A stretch of DNA of 64,000 nt from Synchiropus splendidus (taxonomy: Eukaryota; Chordata; Actinopteri; Syngnathiformes; Callionymidae). Shown piece by piece: positions 24,660 to 37,888 of the stretch. Numbering within the stretch: position 1 is the first letter of the stretch; each line of letters opens with the position of its first letter. The notes below the pieces were generated by a model. That model saw only the letters and a program-made list of their open reading frames with translations. It did not search any database and had not been told where the DNA came from. The stretch spans positions 11,427,501-11,491,500 of the forward strand of contig NC_071342.1 in NCBI RefSeq assembly GCF_027744825.2. The letters are read 5' to 3'. A program made the position numbers and the translations under genes.

Positions 24660-25200
24660 ACTCTAGGCCGCCTGAGCTTGACTAAATCGAGAGACAGAAA
24701 TTACCAAGTTAGAGGGCATTCAGCTGAATTATTTCTACATGGAAGCGGGAAATACTTGGCTTGCGTTTTCCAATTGAAAGTGCAATGGCGAGCCAAGCAG
24801 CGCAAAGCTCATTACAAAAACACCAAACTTATTTCACTGTGGGAACTGTGGTTTCAAATGTTTAAAATAGACGGCCATTTTCGACCCCAAACAAAGCCAC
24901 ACATCCTCTACTTTGAAGAATTTAATATGAATCCCATGAGCCAAGAAGTGTATGGTTGCATTCAGAAGCCGAACAATGACATTGTCTCTTCCAACAGGAG
25001 ACGTAGAACTCTATATTTTTTGGGCAAGGCAGAACAGCATCATGGCAGACAAGGAAAATGGGGTAATAATGATGGCTTGATCAGACCTGGCGTTCTGGCG
25101 GAGCCGCCTCCTCCATTAACTCTGTCAGTAAAGAGGCTGTGGCAGACGTCTGAATTGAGGCTTGACAGAGACAGCAGGAGGCAAAGATAAATTGAACAGG
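24660..25200. promoter_or_regulatory. unusually open, unique intron-4 block; candidate non-coding element
   Basis: A plus-strand frame is open for about 170 codons (24678-25190), but it begins at TTG, matches no family I know and has no convincing exon borders. The sequence is unique, with CAGCTGAATTATTT, CCAATTGAAAG, GCTCATTAC and TCCATTAAC motifs. I read it as non-coding, possibly constrained. Confidence 0.2.
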
Positions 25201-28200
25201 AGGAAGCCTAGATGTTATCACTTGATTATGTTCCTTTGGTGAATTTTAAACAGCTCTCACTTCAGGTTGAAAATAAAATTGTTACATTTACATGCAGCAT
25301 TTACACACCGACGCATTGTTGGCTGCAGTGCGCAGAGCTGCATGTGACAATAAACGCGCACGGCTAAAAGAAGGGACGGTGTGAAGAATGGGGGATGACA
25401 TAAAAAGATGGAGTATGGATTGAAGCCTAAGGGGCTTTGGGTGTTTGCCAAAACACAGGCATGTGTTTGTGGGGCCAGGAGAAAGTGTTTGTGTGTGGTC
25501 AGTACAACCTGCTCCCTCTTCCTCACCGCCCCTTTGATGATTATCTTTTCCATCAATATATTTCCTTTTATGTTGTGATACATAACACTAACCTGCCAGC
25601 TGATGATCCGTCTTACACTGTGTTCATATTATGGTCTGGGTGAAGCTCTAGTCGGTATAAGTTGGACATAAGAGTAGAAACAGTTAGTGGCTACAACTTC
25701 AATCTCACAATTTTTGATTTAAATGACTGAAAATGGAGGGTTTACACATAGAAATGTAGCTCTTCTAAATATTTTTAAGAGTTTTAAGGACATCGCCAAT
25801 CATTTCAGTCATATTTCATTACGTTAGAATGTAGTGTTGTAATGAAAACAACAAAAAATATTCTATTTTCCTGATATTTTGGGATGAGAAAATGTGTTTG
25901 TTTCTGTCACCTCACACTCATGGCCAAACTGAATAAAACAAGGTTTGAAAACACCGCAATGGAATCACAAATCCCTGTTTCATCTACTGTATTACTTTAT
26001 CTTAATTGAGGAAATGTTTATAAGTGGGCCTGACAGGCTGTTATAGAACAGCTATACTGTATTGGTCTTATATGTACCTCTCTGGCCCTCAACACCAAAT
26101 GATTTATGCTGATGTTGAAAACTTCAGAACGCCAAAACACTATCGTTGTCTTGCTCTCACAATACACACACGGACTGTCTCCGTTGTGGAGGGACCTGAG
26201 GGGGATTTCATGGATGGTCTCCACTCTAATCATCTGCAGCTCACTGACCAATGAGAAGCACACAGAGTTCCCAGACTGGAACGCTCAACAACCACCAAGA
26301 GAAAACACAATGTCAGTGGAACTTATCAAGTCCACATGAGGGCTCCCTGAAACACACATGGCCACAGACGCAGACTCAGTAAATAAAGATGAAATCAGTT
26401 CAACTATTGCCCACACCGCTGCTTTCACCATAAATGATTCATGATGTGGGTGTATTTGCGGACGTGAAAATCCCATCAGTGTATTTGTATGGGTCCCTGC
26501 TTGTTCCACACCGGGAAAATGAAGGAGTTAATGTGGTGAGGAAAGACAGGAGAAAGTCCAGCCTGTACCTAATTTCCCTGCACTTGTGTTTCTGAGCATG
26601 TCTAAACCTTTCAAATGCGGTCAGGCTGAGTGATGGAGCACGGCTGAGCGGCATCGATCATGGCAAACACTTAGAGGGGCTATCAACTGACTCAGGGGTG
26701 TTAGATAGCGCGGCTTAACACACGGACGCAGCCAAGCCCTGTCCATCCATCATTCTGTCGCCCTGACGGACAATGGGGAGAAAACTGTGGGAACACCTGA
26801 AGGCAAGGGATGTGGCTGAGGACGGACGTCCCAGCAGGTCAATGACCAGTTTAAAAAATTTGTCGGATGAAACATTAATTAGGCGTGCGGATGTCCTCAA
26901 GGCCCTGTCCGAGAGATAGTGCTTGACTCTGCCTAAAGGTGAGTGTGTGGCTGGAGTGGGATTTCCTCACAGTTGTGATAGATACAACTTCATACCTTAC
27001 AGGTTTCACTCTTCTTAAAACAAGACATCCACATAAAAGACATCCACCTCCATGCTTTAATAAAAGTGACTTCTTGTTTAAAATATACAGTTATGTTATT
27101 AGGTATGTACAGCACCAACCCATCCTCACTCCACGGTGTTAGATAAGTGGACTTTTGCTTCCTATACTGACGCCAAAGTCAGCCATTTGCGTTGCTCGAG
27201 ACGCATTGCATGCTGGGTGGAATTACATTGGATGTCAGGTGCTATTCCTGCACAGCCATTTGAGGGACCTTAAATACCAATGGACACATTGTCACATGTC
27301 TTTCTTTTACATGATATGCTGCGGAACAAACCAAATGTGTCCAGATGAACGCCAAAGTGTATTTATTGACGCAACTAAAGCTCTTGCTGAATACGCTAAA
27401 TGACTTGACGGGCTGTATTTGGACCCTGAGCCATGATTTTGACAGCTCAGTTCAGCTCAGTCCTGCTCCCAAAATGGGTCAGTCTGACTGTTTATCCCTT
27501 AGATCTACAGTATTATACCCTCTTGTTCGGTTAGTTGAACACTTCAAAAAAATCAACATGCTGTTGGGAAGATGTTGATGTGACTCAATGTTCATTCACT
27601 CCCATGTTTATCTCTTACAGGCCTTATCGAATGGTATTTCAGATCCATGTTGTTAGTGGTTCCACCACCTACAGCAGAAATGGTTTCCCAATGATTTTAA
27701 ATGCCTTTTCTGACTCAAGAAGCAACAAAAAACGCATCCGTCTGTAAATAATGTCCAGATAATAATCTCACATTACTAGACTAGTGCACGCATTGCTAAA
27801 AGAGGAAATTTAGGAAGATTGCTAATCTAATTTTCTCGCCTCCTCCCCTGGTCATCACATAAACAGACACAGACACGAACTGTGTGGTCTGGCTAAACTA
27901 GTTAAAGAACCCTCCTCGCGAGCGGCGGCCGATCGAGAAAGTGGAAAACCGATCCTGGATATCACATGACAGCTCTTCCTGGAAGCGCTGGTCTGGGGTC
28001 AGTGTTGGGGAGCTGATCCGATGACAGATCCACCACACACAACCGCAGGCTGCTGATACTAGATCAGAGCACTGTCACTTAGATACACACAGTCAGAAGC
28101 AATTTCAGTCAACACATAACCAAACTCACTTCCAGACACTTAATTGACTGCGAGCGCTTCGGCGGGCGAGTTGCATTAGGCCTGTGAGTGAAGAGCTCCA

Positions 28201-30069
28201 GGGAGAAGTAGCGTAAAGAGAATGATAATGTATAACAGCGCACAAGCCGCTCTGTGAATACTAACCAAAACGGCCCCCATAGAAGGTACAATTTTGGGGA
28301 AACCATACAGTGATTTCTTTAAGCTCTGGCAGTCCTGGACTCATGTGGAAACCATCATGCAGGAGGAGTAAAGAAGGGGCCAGAGCTGAGGTCAACAGTA
28401 GACGTCTTCTTAAAAAAAAACAAGCTTTGACAAGGTACATTAGACAAAAGCAACGAAGCATGTTCAACTCTGAGACCAGAAGCAGAAACTGGTGGAATTC
28501 TTTCTTTCTGGTCATATATTTTCAATGCAGCTGAGAAGAGATCATAGGGCAGATCAGATAGCTTCTGCCTCAATCTGAGCGAGCTTGAGTCAGTGGTAAA
28601 CAAGTTTTGAAGCTGAAACGTCTTCCACTGTGGTCAGGACACTTGTGAATAGTTACGTACAACAACAGTGATCATAACTTGTGGACATGAGTCCCACACA
28701 TATTCAGCCGCGAACCACTGCGTTATGGCACTCCAACAATTCCTGGGAGAAAGTCACGCCGCGTGGAGCAAGACCATGATGATGATGTCCTGACACATAG
28801 TTGAGAGGTAAAGTGATGGGGCAATCGGACTCCAGGCAGTTCTCGGGGTTACCTATACTGCTCATCATGATGGATGGGACGGGCCCATTGTGGCTGATGT
28901 CAAGTCAACGATTCACCCCGGGCACGTTTGGCCTTATCGTTAAAAGAACACACTCAGACGCAGACAAAGACAGCCTTCAAGGTGTGTGTGCGTGCGCACA
29001 CTTTATCTCGGCGCAGCAAGGTGACAATGTAATCTGCAGTAAGTCAAGCTCCCCATCACAGTATCCCCACACTCACCACCAGCACAATACAGATGGAGTG
29101 CTGAAGCCGCTTTATCAGAACCTGTGGGTGCTTCCACGGTTAGTGCTGTAAAATCAAAAGTCATTTGAGATGAAATTGTTGGAATCCATTTTGAGAGAAA
29201 GCACAATCCAATGAGTAGGAACATGGTGAAGACAATATTCCTGTTTCGCATGATATTAAGACCCTTTCTCATTTGCTTATCTGCAGTCTGGTTTCCTTTC
29301 TTACTTAGAGAGCTGACTGAATTGTCTGTCGGTGTGAGTGTGTCTGTCTGTTCTGTAGGGCCCTGCCCTTGGTAGCTGGAAGCCCTCTAGCGCTCTTGTA
29401 AGAGATGAGACGGTTCCATATCTATTAAGGGATTTTGTGCATAAACATCACGCAACATGACAAATTCATTTGTGTTGTTATAGTGGAACTGTGGCCTGAC
29501 AACTCATTACACAAGTATCTTTCAAAATACATTTAAAAACGCAACATTGCCTTCCAGTGACAGGTGTATGTAGATGTCAGAGGGTCACTTGAGGAATTCA
29601 TGAAGCTATGAATAAATAACTGCTGGGTCTTTGAGACTATGGAAATCCTGCATGAATATTACATGAAGATGCCAAGAAGCCAAACGGCAACACTTTTCCT
29701 CCTTTGCATCAAAGCTTTCAACGCAACTTTTCAATGGTTATAGACGTTACCTTTTTTGGACAGTGTTTGCTCCGGGAGTGTGACTGAGCAGCGGATGTGG
29801 TTTAAAACAGAGTTGAAATTAAAGCCGCCTCTTTGAGGGAGAGAGGAATGTGTCTGTTTGTTTTATGTTTCAAGTTATCCTAGTCTCTTACATTTTTTCG
29901 TCCTTGCTGACCATATGCAGTATGTCCTTCACTTGAGTGATCTTCGACCTTCATATATACAATTTCAGTACACCGCACAACCGACCAGCTAGTCCCAAGC
30001 AGTACAAATCAGCCAACCAATATGTAACAACTATATAATTCATACATTTACTGCATACACTGTTCCTGC

Positions 30070-30210
30070 GAGGGGACACTCAGGACAGTCCATCTCAGGG
30101 CAGACTGACAGACAGCCATGCACACCCATAATAATTTAGAGTCACAAATCGGGATTTAACTTTGGGAGGAAAACAGAGGTTACAACATGAACCACAATGC
30201 CATCACAATG
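30070..30210 (+). repeat. degenerate copy of an ancient fish interspersed repeat
   Basis: In order it shows GGGGACACTCAGGACAGTCC, a CAGGGCAGACTGACAGACAG block, CCATGCACACCCA, AATTTAGAGTCAC and TTTGGGAGGAAAACAGAGGTT. This series matches a widespread teleost repeat that runs 'GGACAGGTCGCCAGTCCATC ... ACCATGCACACTCA ... AATTTAGAGTCACC ... TTTGGGAGGAAACCGGAGTACC'. The copy is heavily mutated. The match is from memory of the consensus. Confidence 0.6.
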
Positions 30211-33200
30211 ATCTCCCCTGCCTCTGCAGCCAGTCCAACACCACCCAGGCCTCAGCTCAGCCTCTCGACCCAGGAGTAGGTGGCCAAAAAATGAATGACT
30301 GATCAAGTCTTACGAACATTCATGAGATTTAACAGGTGTGTCCGGCAACTAGCTTTTCTTTTAATCCAAAATGTATATGATTTTTTTAAGAAAAAAAAAA
30401 GCTCAGAATCTTGCTGGCTTTTGTATTTAATTCAACTCCTGTGCACTCTTAATACTTTATTTTAATTTAACACCTAGTTTTAATAGCAGCAGACATTTTT
30501 GTGGATTGACATACTTAACAAGACAATGCACTTTCCTACAACATTGTTAGATACACAGTGGGGAAGTTATTATTAATCCGTTTAAAGATTGTGACTAACT
30601 CATTTGCTTTGTCAACATCTGGTCGGGAGCAAGAGGAATGTGTTGGGTCAACAAACAGGGAGCCCAAGTTAAATAAGAAATATGTGACTGAGAAGTGTCT
30701 AAAGGCGACTGACAGAAGCCGACATGGCGGGACAATGGAGTTGGTCACAGCTGTGCCGCGGTGAATGTGATTAGTCCTGAGAAAAAGAGCTCAACAATAG
30801 ACTAAAGAGATTGTTTTGGATGTTTACTCTGTCCTCCATACTCTGCTAAAATACCCTCATCCTCCCACACTGACAGCCACCGTACGGGATATGTAGCAGC
30901 CCAAGAATGGTGACAGCAACAGAAGAAGGGGATTTGTTGATACGGATATGATGCATTTAATGTGATCAGAGTCAAAAAGTGAAGAGGACAGTGACTGAGA
31001 AAATGCAAGGGAACGTGGGCTACTATCTGAGTAGCTGGACGGCTTTGCTGTGATCAGTTGTATGGATGTTTTGTTAGTTTTGACCATGTTATTTCCTGAT
31101 TCACTAAAACTTGAGACAAAAAGAACAAGATGGTAGACAAGAAAAAGTGAGATCCTTATGAAAACCACCATTTTTTCCATGATTCCTTGTTTAATATATC
31201 ATTCCTGCCAGGAGGAGCAAATGCTGACTTCAGTTTTTAGTGTGATGTTTTAACAATGGAACTAAAATATAGGAGCTCTTGCTTTCTCCTTGAGAACACC
31301 AGCAGGACGCCTGTTATTTTTATCATTCACACATGGGTATATTGGTTAATGAGTGATCAGCTGGTGTTATACAATGAACATCTGATGTGCTGCAACGCTC
31401 TGGTGATAGTCCTGTTGGGATTTCAGGATTAATGAACCTTCGCGGAGGTGCAGCTGGGGACGTTGAGGGCCAAAAATCCAGCACAAGGGGGGCCTGTGTC
31501 AGTCTCAATGAGAAATTCTTATCAATAAAATACCAGTTTGTTTAACGGAGTATTTCTACACCAACAGCATCATTCATCTTGACAAGACTGTCTTAAATAA
31601 ACACAACGGAAGGAAACTATTTCCAACGACAGAATCCAACACAATGGAGGTTAAATCACATCAATCATCATCTACAAGCATTAGCATAGAGCGATGACTC
31701 CCCAGGGCAGCGCCGTCGTCTGTGGAGAGGAACGAATGCATGCCGGTACAGTTTTCGACATTCACAGTCACCAGCCAGATGAGGCCAATGGCTTTGTATG
31801 AATTGTATCCGCAATGACAGATGTGATGGACAAGTGGGAGTACAGTGGCTGTTTGTTCCGTTTGTGCAAACTTTGACTCATGTGTTTGATACCGCGCCTC
31901 CTTGTGTAGCCGTTGCTGACAGTGTGTCTTCTTGAAACAACTTTGGGATCATTTTATTGCTATAAGTTCTGCATGGTTGATGACGAATGACCTGCAGCAG
32001 AGAGTGTGAATATTTGTGGCAGTGCGTGTGTGTGCTGGTGTGTGTGTCACCGAGACAGCCTGGCACACAATAAAGGGCTCCACTGCCAAGGCAGAGGGCA
32101 TGAAATTAAAACTCACTGCAATTTAGGGACGAGAGAGTGGCCGTCAGTGTGTGGGGCGGGGGCATGGAAGAAACAAAGGATGATGAAGATACATGGGGAC
32201 TGGTGCTCCGATTCTTGCAAACCACATAAATAAAATGTGGTTAAAATAAAGCTCCTCAATATGAATGTTGACGGCTACACAAGGTGCATATGGAAGATTT
32301 TGCAGACAAAAAAAGCTGCAGAACAAACCTCTAACTGGCTGAAGACAAACAGTTGTTGACCCTCCAGATCTTCAATCATTCATCATCATGATCATCATGT
32401 GTTAACCTGACTTGCTGCCAGGCATACATTTGGTTTGGGTTTCAGCGGCTGGCAATAGATCACCCAAGTGGTCTAAAGCTCATCAACTCTGAAACCAAAC
32501 ACAGATCCGCAGTACTCACACACACACCCATACAGAAGCCACACTTGATGTCTATGTAGGCGTACACTGCTTTTTTTTTTTTTTCAACCCTGACCTCTAA
32601 AAGAACAGGAGGCCCCAGTGGGTCTATGATGGATATGCCAGACACAGCCGGCGAGTGTGTTTGAGAAAGCATATATTTATGTGCTCACCTGACAATGCTA
32701 CATCCCGTGGCTGAATTAGGTTATTTATTTTCTTTGGTGTATTTTATTGCCCATTGCAAATCCTCGGCACAGCTATTCCACATGCCGGCATTGACAAGGT
32801 GTTTACAAAGAAAATATCCCAGGCACACAAACGGGTCTGCGTGTGCGGCTGGGAAAGGCAAAGCGGATGTCCTCTCCCTGAGGTTTCTATCTCACCCTAG
32901 TCATGACCCTTAACCCAGCACTGTGAGTCAGGTTGGGAGGGCCCTGAGCGTGACCGATCCATTAGACTTCTTTGACAAGGATGAGGATGACATCTGAACC
33001 CCCTGAGGCAGTGGAGGGAGGAAGATGGCAGACACGGGGCCAGCACAAAAATTGGGCTTGTGATGTGAAATTGAGACAGAGAGAATATTTTCCTGTAGAA
33101 ATCAGTGAGAAGTAATAGACCACAGCTAATCTGAGATACAGACAGTGTAATAGAGTAAATAAGATCTCTCACAAAAGTGGTTTTCAAAAGACAGTGAGAA

Positions 33201-33644
33201 TGAAGAGGACGTAGGCTCGGATGACCGGCAGTAATGCAACAGTACTTTAACTGAGAGATCTGGGAAGTGCTTTGTCACTGACCACCCCACTAAAACTGTC
33301 CGATAACTTCAAGTTGTTTGCTTATATGTGAACAACTTCTGAAGAGAACCATGCCACTCTACGATTCCGACTTTCCAGCCCCTTCAGGAAATCTAATTTA
33401 AGATAGGAATGAAGTAAATCAGCCCTGTTAGGTGAGGCAGATATTTGGAGCAAGAGGAGGATGGGAATTGAATAATGAATGAGTGAGAGTGACAACCAAG
33501 TTTGGAATGTCTTTGTCTCCACAGGCTAATATTTGCTCCTGGATTTTCCTTTTCCCCTTCTGTTATTTGCTGTTGACAGAGAGGAATGAAAAGGCAGATA
33601 GCCAACAGGTTACCTAGTAGCCAGGCTTTGTGCTTGTATATGCA

Positions 33645-33669
33645 TGTGTGTGTGTGTGTGTGTGTGTGT
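33645..33669. repeat. (TG)n microsatellite
   Basis: About 12 TG units in intron 4. Confidence 0.97.
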
Positions 33670-33839
33670 TGCCAGCAGGATTCTAAGCAGTCAGTGGTAG
33701 ACGATCATGTTAGGAAAATGTGTTTGTTCCTTTGCAAGTTGACTCCCTCCCTCATTAGCCAGGCAAACGACAGCATTATTGCAATACACAAAATATGTGA
33801 GCAATTGTTACTCTTCTTAAACTTCTCAAACGTGGTGCC

Positions 33840-34260
33840 TAAATCTCCCTTTTACACCCCCCTCCTCCTTCTCACACTCCTCATCTCTCCTGGGGGTCCC
33901 AGTTGCAGCAGCCCGGGTGTCTGCCTGAAGGCCAGTCTCACAGCGGGTCTGTCATAGCGGCGGCGCTTTTATGTCTTTGTGGCAGCAGTCCGTGCCTCAT
34001 GTCCACGCTCATTAACTTTGTCAATGATAGATCAATGTGGGCCCGCAAAAAAAGCCAAACTGCCTCAAAATTACCGCCTATTTACTATTCCTGTTCCGGG
34101 CCTTTGCATCAGTCTGGACAAACACGCGATACAAAAGCAGACACAGTGGTTGTGTGCTCATGATAGCAGCCATTGAGCGAGTGCTGCCTCTTCACACGTC
34201 CGCTCCAGTGCAAGGAGGATATTGCTCCACTTAACTCCACGATCTTTACTTCCTTTGGGT
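33840..34260. promoter_or_regulatory. candidate conserved non-coding element in intron 4
   Basis: Unique block with GCTCATTAACTTTGTCAATG, ATAGATCAATGTGGGCCCGC and AAAATTACCGCC motifs and a higher GC content than its flanks. The regulatory role is inferred from texture. Confidence 0.2.
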
Positions 34261-35347
34261 TAATGCTCACCGACAGCAGACACATTACATTCCGACTACA
34301 TCCTGCAGTCCTGTGTTTAACGATTGAGAACTAACAACCCCTATCTCCGATTGCATGTACATGTCAGTCAGACGGACAATTAAGTTTAAACCATCGACGG
34401 TTAATTTACTTCCCACGACGACACAGCTCATAATGTCAAGTTCTGGTACTTAACACCTTAAACATCTTGTTTAACGTCCCCGTCAAGTTTGTTTTTACAA
34501 CATTTCCCGACCGTTCTGCCTTCTTGGAAGGAAGCGAGAGAGGACAACAATTAGCCTAGTGGACATGGTTGTAAAGAGAGAAGGAAACTGCTCAGTCGGA
34601 AGGTTACTTTCACTCCCACAAACTCTCTTTTTGGTGAAAAAAGGTTAAAGGTAAAAAACAAGAGATTTTTAGAACCATGAATGAGTACAGTCAATGATAT
34701 GTCAATATAAGCAACAGCAGGTGACATGGAAAATGTAAATAAGGTTAAGCTATTCTACATGGAAATTTCAACCTGACATACGATGACACCTTGATATAAG
34801 ACTGTATCAGATTTTTGGGATACGAGCCGCCTCTTGTTTGCTTAGAGTCCAAATTCAAGTTAGATATCAGCCTCAGATCCTCGAGCAAAGGTCACACTGG
34901 AACAATTTCAATTGGATCAAATGTGTCGCAACATTTCTTGCTGAAAAGTCAGCACCGCGAATCAGGTTCATGGTCACATGGGGTACAATAAATACCAAGA
35001 GCACAAGCGCCAGCCCTTGGATAAACCCTTGCCAATCTCTTACTTGTATGTACAGGACAGTCAGACAAAGTGCCGCTACAGCATTTAGGAATGCCTCGTG
35101 CTTCAACATGTAATGTGGAAGGATGACTTCTGTGTCACTCTGTAACATCTATTAGACAATTTATCATACGTGAGGATTCCACTATTGGGTATCCATCGGT
35201 CTACCACTTAACAGCAGGGCGCAGTTTTTTAAGTCAGTTTATGACAATTTTTCATTTGTACTGCAGTGAAACCTGATGTGACGTGTACAGTGTACAAGAA
35301 AAACATACTGAGGAATGTTGGAATGTTGTTCAAATATAATATTGTTT

Positions 35348-35381
<34 letters not shown>

Positions 35382-35393
35382 TAAAAATAAAAA

Positions 35394-35441
<48 letters not shown>

Positions 35442-35442
35442 T

Positions 35443-35475
<33 letters not shown>

Positions 35476-35482
35476 TAAAAAA
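35348..35482. repeat. poly-A and long (AT)n microsatellite cluster
   Basis: A 16-base A run is followed by (TA)n tracts broken by a few ATAAATA and CATA units up to 35482. It is pure low-complexity DNA; open frames crossing it are artefacts. Confidence 0.97.
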
Positions 35483-37861
35483 ACTCAAAGTTACTTTATG
35501 TGTAATTGCGTGAGTACTTGTACATGACTTGTTTTGGAAAAAAATATATTGGTGTATCTATTCATATATTCCATCTAAGGAGTGTGCGGTTCGAAAACAC
35601 CACATTCAAATCCGGCTAAAAAGGATAAAAAAAATAAAACAACTGAAGGACGCACATACTGTTTCTGCAATTTAAATGAATATATACAGTATATCCGCAT
35701 GTTTCACGCATCCAAATCCCAGTAAAGTCCACTGCTCCTCGCAGCACTGCCCTTTTCTCTGTCTTTTTTTCAGCTTTTGTTGCCGGGAAAAGGAATGTTT
35801 GAAAATCCCACAAAAACAGACTGACTCAAAGAAGCTTTTCACTTTATGCCCTCTCCTTGACACCTATGAATCCACTGCTCTTTCTCATGAAGAACCCCCT
35901 GTAGCTTTCACTCACAGCTCATCGAGAAGAAAATCAGTTCATTTACCACTGGGAGAAGTATGGGGGTCAGGTTTTGTCTGGACGGAAGGTGGGCATATGT
36001 CTCTTTCAAGATCGACTCTCCTGAGAAAAGTAATGATATGTTAGGACATCCCACAGAGCTCGCACAGGAACCATGAGTCAGCGCCACACACCATTTGGTA
36101 ACAAAGTTGAGGGCTACTGTCAGGCCCGAACCTGCAGGGACACTGGCTCTAAATCCTCTGCCTTCCCCGCCACTTCCTCATATTAGAATCTATCCAAAGC
36201 CCGTCTTTATCACTGTGTTTACTCTGCTGAGCTCCCTAAAGCTCCCGAGCTTCTCTCACATATGCATGTGTGTGTGTGTGGATACGTGCGCACACTTGGG
36301 CTGCTCTGTAATAGTTCCCATCCCTTCACCGTCGAGACACATGCTACGCAACGCAATTTGATGAAAAGGGTGAGAACACACACTAAGATACTCGTAAGAC
36401 TGACATGTTCCTGGAAAGGCATGTGACGGCAACTTCTACAGTTGTCGAGCCATAGATGGAGCGTGCGCCGCTGTGTGAATGTGAGTGTTGTAAACAGGCA
36501 CTTTTCATGAAGTGGAGACGGTCTATGGAGAGCTGCTCTCATTTCAAACATCATTTATTTATCAGCCCCCTGTGCGAGATACACACATAAAGTATGACAT
36601 GTGCATGCAGTGACAGAACATTTGCAGTTTATTTTGATATGCTACAGTCATCAACCTCGTTTCCTCAATTGCTTTCTTGCTGCTCAAACTCTTCCGTTCC
36701 CCACCATTGGAACTCTTAGTGTGGTGTGTCGAATTGGACATGTGAGGCGACATATTCGGAGGTTAACAAAGGCCTGGGTAGAACAACATATCATGTTTGT
36801 CTTTCAACTGCTGGGAACAAAGAAAACTGGAAACTTTCAAATGTAATAATAATGAATTGCTATCATGATTCATTTTTGTTGTTGAATCTTGAGTGACCAT
36901 GTGACTCCTAACACAGCTAGGCACAGACTGAAAAAGGAGCACGCACACACACACCATCAATCCCATTATCCCAGCTGCGGGCAGGAGTTTTGTACCATTG
37001 GAATCTGACAGTGATTTATGGAGAAGGGGAGTCACACTACATTCTGATACACACATCCACATAATGCAAGGTTACTGGCCCAAACGTGGACACAAAGAAA
37101 GGTTACTGCCTCACTACAAAGCCACAGTGGTCTTAGGTCATCCGCACGCCAAACTGGGCCAACGAATGGTTTCACCAAGTTTGGAAAGGGTTTGATTCTC
37201 ACTCAAAGATCCCACTTTTGGGTGGTAGTACGTTTTAATGTGATTAGAAGCTGACTTTTCCAGATATGAATGATCAAATGAAGCACACTGAGTCAGTATG
37301 AACATGTCTTTGGATCATTTGAGTTAAGTGAATACACCAAATTCAGCTGCCACAGGGGTGTACACTGGTGTTTGTGTGTCCATGACTGCATGTATTGATG
37401 CAGGTTAATGAAAGCCACTCCAGGGCTCCCAAAAGCCGCGGTCAGCTTGACGATTGAGGATTGGAATTTTAGAGACCAGTAGACAAAGACACTCTCCCGT
37501 TGTGTGTGTTTTACCAAGAGAGAGAAAAACACAGTATGGATGGTCAGACTGAGTGGAGGATGAAAACAGTGGTCCACTTCTGATGCACTTCTCTTGGCTG
37601 AGCAGAATTACAGTTTGTTCCACAAGTTTATCTTTTGGACAATATGACGGCATGTATGTTTCTCAATAATTATGTTTTTTTTTTCGGGGCACCCCACTTT
37701 GCCCCTCCCCCTCGCTGTTGACTGACAGATAGGCTGCCTCCTGGCCCAGCCTGGCTCTGAGCAAGGGAGTGGGCGATTGAATAGGCTAATAAATGGTGAG
37801 GGAGGGGCTGGTCACACCCCACACTTTTGTAACAGTGCTGTCACGCCTGACCCATAACCAA

Positions 37862-37888
37862 ACACACACAGACACACACACACACACA
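37862..37888. repeat. (CA)n microsatellite
   Basis: CA repeat with one GA interruption, in a CA-rich neighbourhood to about 37980. Confidence 0.95.

Noticed and set aside
35239..35439. Hydrophobic Tyr/Ile-rich frame on the minus strand.
   Set aside because: It is a translation of the (AT)n microsatellite.
35585..35640. TTCAAATCC segment resembling a tRNA B-box.
   Set aside because: No A-box or stems at the right spacing; likely chance next to a low-complexity tract.
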